In this document: piece after piece, positions 22,637 to 35,021 of the stretch | How the letters are laid out: every line of letters begins with the position of its first letter | Numbering within the stretch: the first letter of the stretch is position 1 | Assembly (NCBI GenBank): GCA_028274465.1 | Contig: CM051455.1 | Coordinates: forward strand, 126,763,462-126,827,461 | Source: Plantago ovata | Taxonomy: Eukaryota; Streptophyta; Magnoliopsida; Lamiales; Plantaginaceae | Direction of reading: 5' to 3' | Length of the DNA: 64,000 nt | Notes under the pieces: generated by a model | What the model saw: the letters and a program-made list of their open reading frames with translations, nothing else | What the model was told of the DNA's origin: nothing | The model's database searches: none | Translations under genes and position numbers: made by a program

Positions 22637-23110
22637 AACACTTGTAAAGATTTCAAATTTGCAAAGTGAACTTGTAACCCTTCCGAGATAAAATCTCCTC
22701 GGAATAACTTTTGGGGGAATAATGTCACTAACTTGTAAAATTTCAAATTTACAAGAGCACGTGACAGTTCCGAGATAAAATCTCCTCGGGACAACTTTTT
22801 GGGGAATAAAGTCACTAACTTGTAAAATTTCAAATTTACAAGAGCACGTGACAGTTTCGAGATTTAATTTTCTCGGAACAACTTTTTCAAAATAAAGTCA
22901 CTAACTTGTAAAATTTCAAATTTACAAGAGCACGTGACAATTCCGAGATATGATTTCCTCGGAACATAGTCTGCTGAAAAAGTTAACTTGTAAAATTTTA
23001 ATTTTACAAGAACACGTGATAGTACCGAGATATGATCTGCTCGGAACTACGTTTAGTGAGAAAACCATTAGTTTGTAAAACTTTCAACTTTATAAGACAA
23101 AGTTGTTGTC
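22637..23110 (+). repeat. Tandem array of about six 86-bp units with G-box and paired palindromes
   Basis: Units start near 22,637, 22,727, 22,814, 22,900, 22,985 and 23,070. Each contains an inverted repeat centred on TTGTAAAATTTCAAATTTACAA-like sequence and a second hairpin (CCGAG..CTCGG). The middle units carry a perfect CACGTG. The first and last units are the most diverged. The array lies between integrase and the antisense gene, a position where Tat elements are known to accumulate variable tandem repeats. Confidence 0.88.
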
Positions 23111-23354
23111 CGAGTTAGATCATTACTAAACAAGGTAAAATATTCCGAGATGAAAACACTTGGTTATTTTTATTAAGAAAGATAAAGCACACGAATTATC
23201 CGACATTGTTTAAATAAAGGAAGGTACGAGCAAATACAAGAAAGGTATCCGAATTACAAGTGCCACAAGGGGCCGAATGAAAAATAATTGTGCATAAAAA
23301 GAAAAATTGTTTCAAAGAATATCGAATACAACATCGCTCGGGCATACCCGGCCT
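23111..23354 (+). other. Short spacer between repeat array and antisense gene
   Basis: No gene is seen. It contains TCCGAG-type motifs like those in the surrounding element and would be the 3' untranslated region of the antisense gene. Confidence 0.4.
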
Positions 23355-26300
23355 TCAAAGTTCTTGAACGGGAGCGGTTAAGCTGGAGCTAGATCCCGGA
23401 GCCTCAACGGGTGTCTGCAGAGGGAAGAGCCTAGAGTCGAGCGCTTGGACGATGGCCAGGAGCTCGCGCTGATCGCCATTTGCTTTCATGGCCTCGGCCT
23501 CTTTTATCAGCCTAGCCCGATATTGGCAGACTTCCGGTTCGACAAAGGCGCAAGCTCGCCCGACAACGGGTCCCGGAAGAGTGAGGAAATTGCAATTCCA
23601 AGCCTCATTCGCTTGAAAAGGAGCGAGAAGACCGGTTCTCGGAACTTCAGGGAACCAAGCCGGGTAAGAGCCGGGCCTCACCGGGAAGTTTGGATCATCT
23701 TTCGAGACAATGGCTCCGAACTCGTCGTCCTCGATCTTCTCATCCGAAATCGCGGTCCGGGTAATCAGTGAAGTCGCCCCTCTTGCTATCATCGAGCTTA
23801 GAGGCAAAAAGATTGTTGGGGTTACAAGTAAGACCCTCCTTCACATACCCGAGCCGCATCATCTGCCCGAGACATGCCCTAAAACCCTCCTCGCGGCCTT
23901 CTTCCCACGCTTGCTGCTTCTCGAACAAGTAAGAGACCGAGGCATAGAAGTCCTCGGCCGCCTCAACTCGAGCAAACCTTAGCTTTTCCACAAGCTTCTC
24001 ACGGAAGCGCAGCAAGGTAGCCCCGATTCCATGGAATGAATCTTTGAACAACCGGTGCTTCGAGGCCTCAGTGCTAACTTTCTTGGCCATCTCCGAGTTT
24101 TTGCTCTGAAGCATGTGGATCTCGGCCTCCAGTTACTCGACTTTGAGGCTGCCATTTCAGCCTTCTTTTCCAGCTCTTTGGTCCGAGACTCGGACTCTAG
24201 CCGTTTGTCGGCCAGATCATTGATGGATCGGACGAAACAATTTAGCTACAAAGAAAAAAAAAGTTAGAAACAAGAGATGGCAAAAAACTTGTAAAAATTT
24301 GAGAAGGAACAATTACCTGTTGGCTTATCTGTCCGAGAGCATGAGCACGATCGTACTCGTCCATAGACATCAGGCGCGAGACCTCAGCATCTCAGCCCTC
24401 TTTTGTCGCTAGGTCGACAAACTCAACTTCATCAGCCCGAGCCCTTTTTCTTTAGGGACTATCACCATCCACGTCGACCGTGTCCGATGCGACCCTCTTC
24501 CCCTTCGGGTCTGCTCGCTTCTTTCCCTGTTTAGCGACAGGAGACGGAGCCTGTTGCCCTTTAGCTTGGCCGACATTAGGCCGTGGAGTCGGGATGGCAG
24601 GCATGGAAGTCCCCTCCTTCTCGGAATCCTTCTCCATTTCGTGGTAGTCGGCCGCATTTTTCGGATTGGACAATCCGGGAAGGAAGGCAGGAGTTTGGAC
24701 TTGTTGTTTAAGCAGATTTTCTTCCATCATCTGCCTTTGCTTCTCCCTGTTAGCCCGAGCAGCGGAAGCGATACGTCCTATGATGTATTTTAGCCAAAAG
24801 TCTGCAAGAAAAGAGGAAAATTTAGTCCGATACAAAGATGAGAGATCCGATATTAAAAAAAAAAAAAAAAAGTGTGGAAAAACTTACCAAAACTGGTGCT
24901 CACACCAGTTTTTACCGGAGGGGTCAGGCCGGCAAGGTATGGTAACGGCTGAAGAATCAAGCCGTGATAATAGTATCGGATAGTCTTGGCCTTGTTTTCC
25001 TTTTTGAATTCGGCTACCCAGTCATCTACCCGACTTAGTAGCGGACTAGAGTCCGAATACATACCTCTAAAGAACTTCTTGGGGAAACCCCAATCCAAAA
25101 AAGAAGTCGCTTCCGCGTCCGACATATTCTCGGTCCTTAGCTTCCTAACAAAGATGAACCGGTTCCACCACTTACAACCGGCCGATGAAGGAGCATCTAA
25201 GATAAAGGCATACCCGGACCGAGCCTTAAAAAAGTAGAAATCGTCGTTTCCCGGACTCATGGCAACTCGGAATATCTGGTTAAAGTTTCGGAAGTTAATC
25301 TCCACTCCACGGATGTGGCAGAATACCCCAAAACACATTAAAGTGCCCAAAGCACTCGGGATGAGCTGGTAAGGACTGAATCCGAGAGAATTGTAGATGT
25401 CATTAAAGCCCTCATGATAAGTTACTCGCCATCCATGCTCGAGCGACATCAGGTGAACGGACATGCAGCCGATAGGAGGATTGTAGAAGGCATACTTGGA
25501 ATCCGTGGCTATGATCTCAAGAGAATCCGGAATTGAGTACTCGTATCGGATTCGACTGAGTTCTGATTCATGAACAGTAGAAGAGCAAGTGGGAGTAGTC
25601 CCGAGTTCATTTAACTCACCATTCGGATCAGGGTGAGCTACTGCAGAAACGGCCCGAGGAAATTTATTCCGCCTCGCTTCAGTCCCTTTCAATTCTCCGC
25701 GTTTTGTTCTTTTAATAACCCGGCCTTTGGCGTCGAGCTCTACTCCTACCGGAGGAACGTCTTCTCTCGGGCCTTCTTCTTCCTCGGCCTCATCATCATC
25801 GTCGTCTTCATCATCCTCTTCATCTTCATCTGGATTGCCGGGGATGAGATTCGGTCCAATCAAGTCTCGAGGAACAGTTCCGTCTCCACCAGAGGAACCG
25901 GCCCTAGATGACTGCCCGACATGTGAGGAGATCGGAGCCCACTTCGATCGGCTGACTAAGGTATCTTCATCATCGTCGCTCTATAGGACAGTTTGGGATG
26001 TAAATCCCTTTGGGAGAACACTTCGGACCGGCCGCACAGATTGCACAGCAGTCGGTATCTCCAAGGCTTTCGGAGAACCCTCCGAGTCGCTGGAGAGTTC
26101 AGTGATAATAGGAGAGCGCGGCATAGGGACCCGTTGTGAAGTCCGATAGGCATGACCAGCAACTCGCGCTGCCCCCATCATGATGTCGTCAGGAATGCGT
26201 GTGGAAGGGGCAGGGACCGGTGAAGGAGATCTCGCCGGGAGCTCTTGCCTCCGGCTTAAAATATCTCGACGATCTGGGCGAGTATTACCCAGATCATCCT

Positions 26301-26490
26301 CCTCGGACGCGTCGCTAATGTGCCCATCCGACTTAGCAGGCTCGAGCATCGGAGCCGAACTGGAGGGCATACTTGAGGATGCAGGCGCGACATGGCCTTC
26401 ATCAAGGAAAGATAAGTCAAGCATGTCGATGTCCGACATGTCGACATTCTCTGACCTAGATGACTCGTTCACGTTTCTTCTCTCGGACAT
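23355..26490 (-). pseudogene. Decayed antisense gene of a Tat element (putative gypsy-type transposon domain)
   Basis: On the minus strand the frame opens at 26,490 (MSERRNVN), rich in Ser and acidic residues. It shifts frame near 25,980 and continues (25,863-24,890) with an acidic run and a globular part: IPDSLEIIA, GWRVTYHEGF, GFSPYQLIPSALG, GVFCHIRGVEI. That order matches, from memory, the family annotated as putative gypsy type transposon (transposase_28). A GT-AG intron fits at about 24,890/24,802, followed by a basic region and coiled-coil-like segments (ELEKKAEMAA; RFREKLVEKLRF). Stops and shifts near 24,450, 24,400 and 24,130 break the rest before the final frame (23,807-23,355). Additional antisense genes between pol and LTR are known in the Tat lineage; their function is unknown. 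Confidence 0.72.
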
Positions 26491-27247
26491 CCTAAGAGGG
26501 GAGGAACAAATTAAAATCAGATAAAAGGTTGATTTCGTCCGAGAGGTTATTTTAGTATTTTCTTAAGTCCGCAAAGTGTTGACCAAAGAGCACATTGTGA
26601 GGAAAGGGGAAAAAAGGGGAGATAAATAAAAAAGAAAATACAATACAAAGGTATAACAAAGTCCGAGAAGAAACTTACTTGGAAAAGAAGTGAAAGTCTG
26701 GATCGGGAGTGCAGAAATCGGATGAGTATCGGACACAGTTATCGGATCGAGAGCAAATCTTAGTGAGAGAAATATTGCAGTTGGCTAAAAGTGAAGAAAT
26801 GAGTTAGTCAACCCCTATTTAAAGAAGGCAACCCCGGAATACGAACCGTCGCTGACGTCAGCAATTTTCTTAACCGTTAGATGAGTCGGAATCAACGGCT
26901 CAGATTGAAACTTCTGATGAAAAGACAGTTTGACCCCAGACTTCCCGAAAATCGAGAAAGAACATCGCCATTAAGTGTCGCTAATACTGATGTGACTTAC
27001 TCGGATGAAAAAGATGGTGTACTCGGAAGGATCCTCAAGAAGAGCTTATCAAATCAAGCTAACTGTTGACTTACTCGGATTTGAAGAGTACAAAAGATAT
27101 TCTTTTCTTACGTCAAGAAACAGAAGTGTCGGACATAGAGGAGGTACTAAGTCGGACGAGAGAAGTAATACTAAAACCCGGATCTTGACATTTCAAAATT
27201 CAAAATATCTCTTTTTTATACTCCGAGTATTAGGTTACTCGGACAAT
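26491..27247 (-). promoter_or_regulatory. Upstream region of the antisense gene
   Basis: No gene is seen on either strand. The sequence is full of TCGGA/TCCGA motifs shared with the LTR that follows. The promoter of the antisense gene should lie here, but no single box is convincing. Confidence 0.35.
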
Positions 27248-28250
27248 AAAAAGGAGAGGGGGGAATGGAATGAAAAGAGGAGGGTTGGAGTACTTATGAA
27301 CTCGGACGGAAACTTAGAAAATTTTCGACCGCAAAAAATAGTACGAATCACAAGAGACTCGGACTATAATGATAGTTACGCAACTATCTTGTTCCAAGAT
27401 ACTTGGAAACTAGGGGGACATATGTTAACGTTAGAATATGTCCGGTTCGCTGTACGAACTAAGGGACGACTTATCTCGACACAAAGTCCGACGTCTAGGA
27501 CACACATGTCCGACACATGAGCCCTAGTCCGTCAAAGAGCTTGCTCACAGAAATGTTCTACTCGGACAGTGGTCCGACATACTGCGCGAGTAGTATGTTT
27601 TCAAGGACCACGGGCGAAATCTCAAGGCCCGATACCTCAAGAAGGATGTCCGACACATACCTTGGTATCGGACGTGCCGCGCGAGATAAAACGGAGTCGG
27701 ACGCTAAGAAAAGTTTACACAACTCAGCTGTAGTACATATGGCCACGGGATCTCGGACCGTATATCGGACGTGACCTCGGACCTCGGACCGTGTATCGGA
27801 CGCCATGTCGGATACAAGAACGGGACAGAACTCTGGAACGTTCCTTAAAGCGTGAAATTACAAACTTAACCCTATGAAAACCCTAATTTGGTACGTGGGC
27901 CAGGCCCATTAAGCCAACTAATGGGCTTTTAGCCTTGATATTCAATCATAGCCTTACACTTGGCGCAATCTCAGGAGCTCTATCACCATTTGGGAAACAC
28001 TATAGGGGACACCATTCACCCCTAAAGGTAATCAATATCTCACCTACTTTCATACTACATACACTAGAGTGGCTTTCAACCCTCTAACTGTAAAGTCGAT
28101 TATCCGGTTTGATCACTAGACAAACCGGAAAATCGTTACTAACCTCCCCCTCAAGTTATTTTCAGGACATCACTTGCAATGGAAGGAGGCTAAAGTTAAG
28201 AGGAACGCTTTAGAACGTATTAGAAGGACTTGATAATTTACCCATCAACA
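27248..28250 (+). repeat. Polypurine tract and LTR of the Tat element
   Basis: A polypurine tract (AAAAAGGAGAGGGGGGAA, 27,248-27,265) is followed by TGGAATG at 27,266, the likely LTR start. The LTR ends CCCATCAACA at 28,250, directly before the primer binding site. The last 410 or so bases (from about 27,838) are repeated at 30,202-32,693. The exact start is inferred because the second LTR lacks this part. About 25 copies of TCGGAC/GTCCGA fill its first half. Confidence 0.7.
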
Positions 28251-28252
28251 TT

Positions 28253-28270
28253 TGGCGCCGTCTGTGGGAA
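28253..28270 (+). other. Primer binding site, Tat type
   Basis: TGGCGCCGTCTGTGGGAA begins two bases after the LTR end. This form is common in Tat-lineage elements; I did not assign the priming tRNA. Confidence 0.75.
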
Positions 28271-28317
28271 CTTGAACAAAAGGTTACCCTTTGTCCTACT
28301 AGCAAAAGTCCTACAAG

Positions 28318-30201
28318 ATGGTTAATAGGAAGAGTACTAGAATTGCTCAAGCGGCAAGAAACCCTCAACCCACCCGACCTCGGGGCCGTCCCCCATTAGG
28401 AGGAAGGGGAGGAGGAAGAGGAACCGCAGCTGCAAGGACACATAGAAATGATAATGTTGATATGGAAATGAAGGATGGAGCAAGTTCAAGTGTAACCATG
28501 AGGAATGAAGGTTCCGGAAATCACAACCCAAATGCAAATGCAATCCCCGCTGGGAGTGGGTTTGGAGCTCTTCGAGTGCCTTCTCAACCGGCACCACTCC
28601 CTCCTGTAGCACCAGCACCACAACCCGTTGTTCCTCAAGACCCAGCTGCACTACAGTTCACCTTGCCCAATGGACAAGTTGTGAGACCAAGGGACTATGG
28701 TATGGGAGAGGAACAATTCGGATTGCTTCTCTTAACGATCCAAGGTTGCTTTGCACCAGATGATGTTGCGAGAATACAACAACAAGTAGTCGAGCAACAA
28801 GCACAAGGAAGAGCCAATCAGGGAGTGCAACCTAGAGAGGATGGAACACAATCTCGAGCTAACTCTCGGCCAATACAAGATCGAGTTGACCTCCTCGTGT
28901 CCAGTCACGATTAGGTCCCCAAGGAGCTCCAGATGATTTGGGAGAGATAATAGACCGGAGGGTCAGAGCATCCCAAGCGCAAGGAAATGAAAATATCCCT
29001 CAAACTCAAGTGGTTCAAACTCAAATGGTGGCACAAACTCAGATGTTACCACAAACTCAGATGGTAACTCAGAACCAAGCAATTCTCTTGAACCAAATGG
29101 TCACACAAACCTTGCCTGAAACCCGAGTGGAGAACCAAGTTGGAGGTCCAGTGGTACTCCCTACTCCACTAGTGGGGAGCGATCCACCTCTGACAGCGGC
29201 GCTCACTTTGGGAGAAATGAGGGTTCAAGAAGCTGAACTTAATGCACGAATAGAGGCTTTGAGAGCATCTGTAAAAGAAAAAGAGCAAGAGATAGACCAA
29301 GAGCCTAGTGCCTTATGTGAAGAAATCCGGAGCCATCGAGTTAACGCTGAAAGAGGATTCCCTACTCTAGACACCTATGATGGAACACATGCCCCACCAA
29401 TTACCTGATTAAGTTTGGAACCAAATGGATGCATATGGGCATGATTCCAGGACCAAGGCATTAATCTTTCCCGCTACTCTTTTGGGAGATGCAATGGCGT
29501 GGTGGACAGGTTTGGAGAATGGCTCCATCAAGAACTACAAACAACTCAGCCAGGAATTCACCAAAAGATTCGAAAAGGCTATTAGAAGAAGGAGAGGAGT
29601 GAAGTACTTAGCAGAGATAGTACAGAAGCCAAAAGAAGACTTAAGAACTTTTTTGGATAGATTCCATGAGGCGTGTTGTCAGGTAGAAGAGCACACCATA
29701 AAAGAGAGAAAGGAATACCTCTATGGAAATACTTCCAATGAGGAGTTCAGAAAACAACTTTCATATTCTCGAACAGAGAATTACAAAGAGCTCGAACAAT
29801 TTTCCAGGACTTTTTGACGGCTGAAGAATTTCAGAAGATGGTCCAGGTAAGAGCAAACGCTTCTAGAGAAAGGGAAAAGGATCACCAGAAAGTAGAAAGA
29901 GACAATCAGAAACAAGCTCAGAATCACAACCACTCTAAGGGAAAGAAATCTGAGCAAAGGCACAATTTACTCAAATGGAGTATCCAAAGGAGTGAGTTCA
30001 GAGATCAGAAAACTCCTCCGAGAGGAGGACCACCTAAAAGGTACGACACATATACTGATCTTAATAGGCTAAGATCCGACATCTTGCATACTATTATGAC
30101 CAGGAATATTGATGTTGAATGGCCTCCTCCCATCCAAGAGACAAGGAGAAATAAGAACTCTGATAAGTTTTGCAAGTTCCACAAAGGAAAGGGTCACACA
30201 A
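28318..30201 (+). pseudogene. gag of the Tat element, frameshifted and cut at the zinc knuckle
   Basis: The ATG at 28,318 opens a basic, Gly/Arg-rich N-terminus (MVNRKSTRIAQ) that ends at 28,914. The gene continues in other frames: 28,938-29,408 with a Gln-Thr repeat (TQMVAQTQM and similar), 29,425-29,817 with the capsid-type WWTGLENGSI and TKRFEKAIRRR, and 29,814-30,201 with a DHQKVERDNQKQ basic stretch. The last frame ends inside the zinc knuckle (CKFHKGKGHTT), where it runs into the middle of an LTR. At least three frameshifts are present. The protease and all of pol are deleted. Confidence 0.8.
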
Positions 30202-32693
30202 CGTTCCTTAAAGCGTGAAATTACCAACTTAACCCTATGGAAACCCTAATTTGGTACGTGGGCCAGGCACATTAAGCCAACTAATGGGCTTTTAGCCTTG
30301 ATATTCAATCATGTAAGAAAATATGGTCAGAGTTACCCCTAGGGTACGCAGCGGAATTTCAAAAATTTTCTTAACATGCAGGTTAATTGATCATGCATAT
30401 ACCGTATATATTAAACACGTCAATCAGAAGACTTACAATACTCCAAAAGCAAGCACAGGTATCAAGTCTTCGTAATAGTCCGGTGAATCTTCTCCTTCGT
30501 TGAAGTCGAAGATATCTGCAATACTTTGATTATCTGGAAGACAATAAAAGTTAGTTTCCAGCTCCGTGAACCTCAACCTTGGTATCCACGGATGAACATC
30601 TTATCGGAAGAATGCTAGGATATTCTTTGTGTGGCCAAGAAGATGGGGCGGAAATTTTCCTCTGGTAGGGTGGCGCTTGGGAGAGGTAGGGGAGAGCTTT
30701 TATTTTCTCTAAGAAAACTGGTACTCTAACTGTGTTTTTTTTTTTTTTCAAAAGCTCTCTAATAGTCTACTATATATAGTAGTCAATTGAAGCCTAAAGA
30801 ATAATCAATTAGACTTCATAAAGGAATAAGAATCTAATTCTTATCGCACTAGGAAACCAATTCAAGTCTAGATTCATTCTCAATCAAATTAAAACTCAAT
30901 CAGGAAAATCTAACTTATCCCTTGACTTCTAATAGAGGAAGGAGTCGAACTCCTTCCCCTACTGCTGCTGTGCGCGCGCGCGTCCAAGGGGTTCAGGTGG
31001 GTCCCGATTTTGGAACCCACTTATAATTCTAAGGCAATTCAAACTCCAAGTAGATTTTGCCCATGTGCATATATTAATTCTAAATTAACATATCCTTTCA
31101 AATCAAACCTCTATTATATTTCTAAAATATAATCTTTAATTGTATTTACATAAAATACAATTAATCAGCCAATTCAATTAATAATTCCAAATCATTAATT
31201 GAGCCACAAATTATTATAATTAATTTCAAATCAATTATAATCCATCAATCACAATTAATTCTAAATTAATTGCGATTCCATCTTCAAGGATATTCAGATA
31301 AGCTGAATCACCACATAGTGTGACCCACAGGGCCTCATTGTATTAAGCAAGTCCTAGACTAGGCAAAATGGAATTCCTAGACGGTTCCATTTGCAATATT
31401 AATACATGAAGACGTTGATAGGTTTCTCAAAGCAAACCCTTTCGTTGTGAAGTCTCTTGCGCTCCACGCGGCGATGGTAACGTCCCTTCATCTGACTGAC
31501 TCGAATGCATCTAGGATCGATGAAGTGTCTATCCCAATAATACATCCACTGGCGTCTTCAGTGAGTTGCTTGGTGAATCCAATATCTATTATGACTATCA
31601 TAATAATATTGATACGCTGGCCAGCGGTTTTACCAATCACAACTATGAACGACTATGAGCAGTGCTCTCCTGTGCTACACATGAGAGATGAATCCTTCAC
31701 AGAATCACTTATCATCCCCATTTGTATGTAGCCATAATCATGGATCGTGTCTTGGGTCAACTGCTTATTCAGAGCTGACATCGACGGGTCCACCAAGGAT
31801 ATGGGGCAACAAATGTGATGATAAAGTCATGTAAGTCCAAAGGACGACTGGCATCACTTCGACAACTTTCCGGTTCCCATAGACACTTCGTTGTAGAGTA
31901 TACATCGATGGGAGTTTCCGGTGGGTACTTCCATTGTTCGGTAATCACCCTTCGAACAACTATGCGGAGTTATGGGAACGTTTCTTGATTGTCCTACAAT
32001 CCGTTCCGTGGCCGTGGGATCGACTCACACTTGCTCTAACAAGTATAACCTCCACGCATACTAGTCTCAGTCGGTTCATTCAGACCCCTACATCCGAGAT
32101 GAACCTCGACTAGGGAGAGTTTGGGATAGATAATAACTCACATAGCTCCCACTATCTGTGTGATCGGTCATCTATCCGAGGGGACATGTTTAATATCAAT
32201 ACAGACAGGAATAGAGATATGACATGTTGTATGCCTGGTGTAATATAAATATGAAAGCGATACTCAATAGTCAAACAACAAACATATATTATATTACGTT
32301 GACCTGTGTAATAGTACATATATGCCCTTAATAAGGGTTGCATGCCCTTAATAAAGACTGTCTCTAGGACATATTCACTATCAAATCATAGCCTTACACT
32401 TGGCGCAATCTCAGGAGCTCTATCACCATTTGGGAAACACTATAAATAGGGGCACCATTCACCCCTAAAGGTAATCAATATCTCACCTACTTTCATATTA
32501 CATACACTAGAGTGGCTTTCAACCCTCTAACCGTAAAGTCGATTATCCGGTTTGATCACTAGACAAACCGGAAAACCGTCACTAACCTCCCCCTCAAGTT
32601 ATTTTCAGGACATCACTTGCAATGGAAGGAGACTAAAGTTAAGAGGAACGCTTTAGAACGTATTAGAAGGACTTGATAATTTACCCATTAACA
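30202..32693 (+). repeat. Second Tat LTR, 5'-truncated and split by a solo LTR
   Basis: 30,202-30,311 and 32,389-32,693 together match 27,838-28,250. The first 570 or so bases of the LTR are absent because gag was joined directly to mid-LTR. The LTR ends CCCATTAACA at 32,693. Confidence 0.85.
30312..32383 (-). mobile_element. 2.07-kb copia-like solo LTR with AATCA target duplication
   Basis: The insert runs TGTAAGAAAA..CACTATCA and is flanked by AATCA at 30,307-30,311 and 32,384-32,388. The unoccupied site is present in the other LTR near 27,945-27,952. On the minus strand it begins TGATAGTGAATATGTCCTAG and then GAGACAG, similar to the start of Angela/BARE-type copia LTRs as I remember them. 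No coding sequence and no second LTR is seen, so I read it as a solo LTR. Its length is large but within the range of that group. Family assignment is tentative; the insertion boundaries are firm. Confidence 0.78.
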
Positions 32694-33255
32694 CATATAA
32701 TTTCCCAGCTCCAAAAAAACATGACAAAGCCCAATCCCCTACATAAATGACGTCAAATAAATTGTGCGGGTTATTATATCTTGAGTGAGCCAGATGGTAG
32801 GAGTGAGCCAGATGGTAGTCTGATCAACCATGATCCAGGTACTCCACCCAGTGTGAGTAGAAAAAACTTTTCTCGGAGTTGATCTTCAGTTAATCCTAAT
32901 TATAAGGGGATAGTGGACATCTCAAATTCGTACTCGCTTATGAATTTCAATGCATTTTCGTCCGAGCTTGTGAATCTGGGCAGCTTATATAGTGTTTCGT
33001 CAGTTGTTTCATACTCCATTCCAGGTTCTAGGAAGATGTGGATGACCCTTGAATGACTTGCGAATAAGTCGGTGTTTGAATTTCCTTCGTTGTGAGTGTT
33101 TCCTTCATCCATACAATTAATTGCTTAAAAACAGATTCAATAGACGAGTTGTCAATCTTTGTTATTCCAAAATCAAGAGATAATAATGGAAGTGAATGAT
33201 GACTATTAATAATTTTAACTAAGGTCAAGGAATTAGCTCCGCGACAACGGCGCCA
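32694..33255 (-). pseudogene. 5' stub of an Athila-like element: primer binding site and gag start
   Basis: On the minus strand a primer binding site, TGGCGCCGTTGTCGCGGA (33,238-33,255), lies 6 bases inside the LTR end. About 140 bases further a gag-like frame (33,112-32,900) has LEPGMEYETTDETLYKLPRF and DENALKFISEYEF. It resembles the first part of an Athila-type gag (ELKP..LP.F.G...DP..HL.EF). The element is cut at 32,694 where the Tat LTR ends. Confidence 0.55.
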
Positions 33256-33261
33256 AAAACT

Positions 33262-35021
33262 TGATGCGTCAACTCGGGTTTTAATTTTGTATGTAGCCAA
33301 TATTCAGATGCTACTATACAATAATAAAGATTTGAAGTCCAGTGGTAAGCTAGATTTGAGTGTTGTTCTCTAGAAGAACTAATTAAGCTATCTCTTAGTC
33401 TAAATTGATTGTAGTCGGATGAAGTAGAAAGACCGAATTTAGAGTTTCAAAGTTGAAAGTTGAGAACTTTAACAGTTTAAGTAAACAATAAGCAGTAAAA
33501 AGGTTGAGAGTAGAAAGTAAAGAGAAGAGAGAATTTCTTGTAAGTTGTGATCAAATAAAGAGAATGTTGGTGGTACAGATGTAGATGTAGAATACATGAG
33601 ATATATTTAGTTGTACGAATTTGAGTCAGTGGGAAAGCTCTAAGCATTTTAATACTTGAGTTACGCAAACTTTATGAATATAACAACTACCTTGTATATA
33701 TTAGCGTACGTTCCACATACATCGTTGTTTCCCTCTCGCCATTTCTGAGCCTAAAGTAAGGCTCTGAAGCTCACAGTAAGACAATGGTTCATGCAGTCAT
33801 AAGGGATAATTTTAAGTGTTCGATAATGATATCCAATCACTCGACGGGCATCGGAGAAGCATCAATTTTTTCTTCATGGAAAAACAGGATAAAGAGCGAT
33901 CAACAAGCATCTACCTAAATCTAAACCTACAACGTAACTATGTCTAGTTGCTTTTCCAGAATTAAGAGCAGGAGTGCAAGACGCTATGATAAACGATAAT
34001 AAGATCAATTTACTTGAATGCATTATGCCCTAGAGAATCAATAGCATGCATGACAGTATAAAGCAATCTTATTCTCATATTCGTAACATCTAAATATATA
34101 TTATATGCTATCTCTACCACCAACAACAGATTGATTTACCAACTATGGACAGAAAAATAATCATAGCATAAGCTATCCTTTGAAACATAAGTGCAATGAA
34201 TAAATAAGACAAAGCAATAGTAAAACAAGATGTAGCCAAATTGTCAAATTAAAAATATATTGCAAACCTTGAAAGAACAGAAAAGAAAAAGGCTTAAGGG
34301 TAAAATTGGTGTTTGGGTTAGGGATTGCGTTTGAGTTGTGATGAATTGGTTGATTGAGAGGTGATGTTCTAATTTGTGTTCGTCCTTGTCCTTATATAGT
34401 GTGAAATTCACCTATAATCCAACTCCTTTTCAGAATCAAAATTAATACTCACAGGCGATCGCTATATATAGGAATTGATTTTTGTTAAAACTAAAAAAAA
34501 TAAAAATAAAAACATTGACGAAGAAAAATTAGAAAAAATTTAGTTGGATTGAGTATTTCTTTTATCTAAAAAAGCAAATAAGGATCTAGGCGATCGCCAT
34601 GGAATATCTGACGATCGCCCAAGCACACCAAAACTAAAACTATATTTTTTGACTCGCACATGATCACCATAGTACCGTAGCGATAGTTTGGGAGAGAAGA
34701 AACAGGGAAATAGTTACGAGGTACGTGAACGACCTATAACAATCATCCAAAGTTGAATATAGCTAAAGATCCAGAGTTTTCTTCTCTCTTTTCTTTCAAA
34801 ACTTGACCTCCGTCACCCAAATTCTTCCAAAATCGTCAAAACTCCACAGAACTAGCTAGGATTTCATTATACCATTTCAAAGCTCTTGACTTCCTCTATG
34901 CACTAGCACTTCCAATTCAAGTTTCTACGGTTCAGTTTTGCTAAATCATGAGGTAAGCTCAAGTGTTGGCAATACGGATTGCATGCGTGGTAACATTTTT
35001 AAATTTTCGCACGATTCATCG
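33262..35021 (-). repeat. Diverged Athila-like LTR, minus orientation
   Basis: Plus-strand ends are TGATGCGTC (33,262) and GATTCATCG (35,021), the inverse of a TGATGAA..CATCA LTR with one worn end. A minus-strand TATA box lies at about 34,392-34,398 (CTATATAAGG when read). The block near 34,085-34,215 (CTACCACCAAC..ATCATAGCATAA) matches the equivalent block in the LTRs of A, B and C. It abuts the promoter of the next gene. Confidence 0.65.

Larger units (their letters stand above)
20455..32693 (+). mobile_element. Tat-lineage Ty3/gypsy composite: 3' half of one copy, shared LTR, 5' part of another, LTR
   Basis: The order is RNase H-integrase (20,455-22,066), tandem repeats, antisense gene (23,355-26,490), polypurine tract, LTR (27,266-28,250), primer binding site (28,253), gag (28,318-30,201), then a second LTR lacking its first 570 or so bases (30,202-32,693). 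One LTR thus ends one internal region and begins the next. This is the pattern left by recombination between tandem or overlapping copies, followed by a large deletion from gag into the last LTR. Polymerase, gag and the antisense gene are all consistent with the Tat branch. Confidence 0.75.

Noticed and set aside
22637..23110. CRISPR-like regular repeats
   Set aside because: The units are contiguous tandem repeats without unique spacers, in a plant retroelement.
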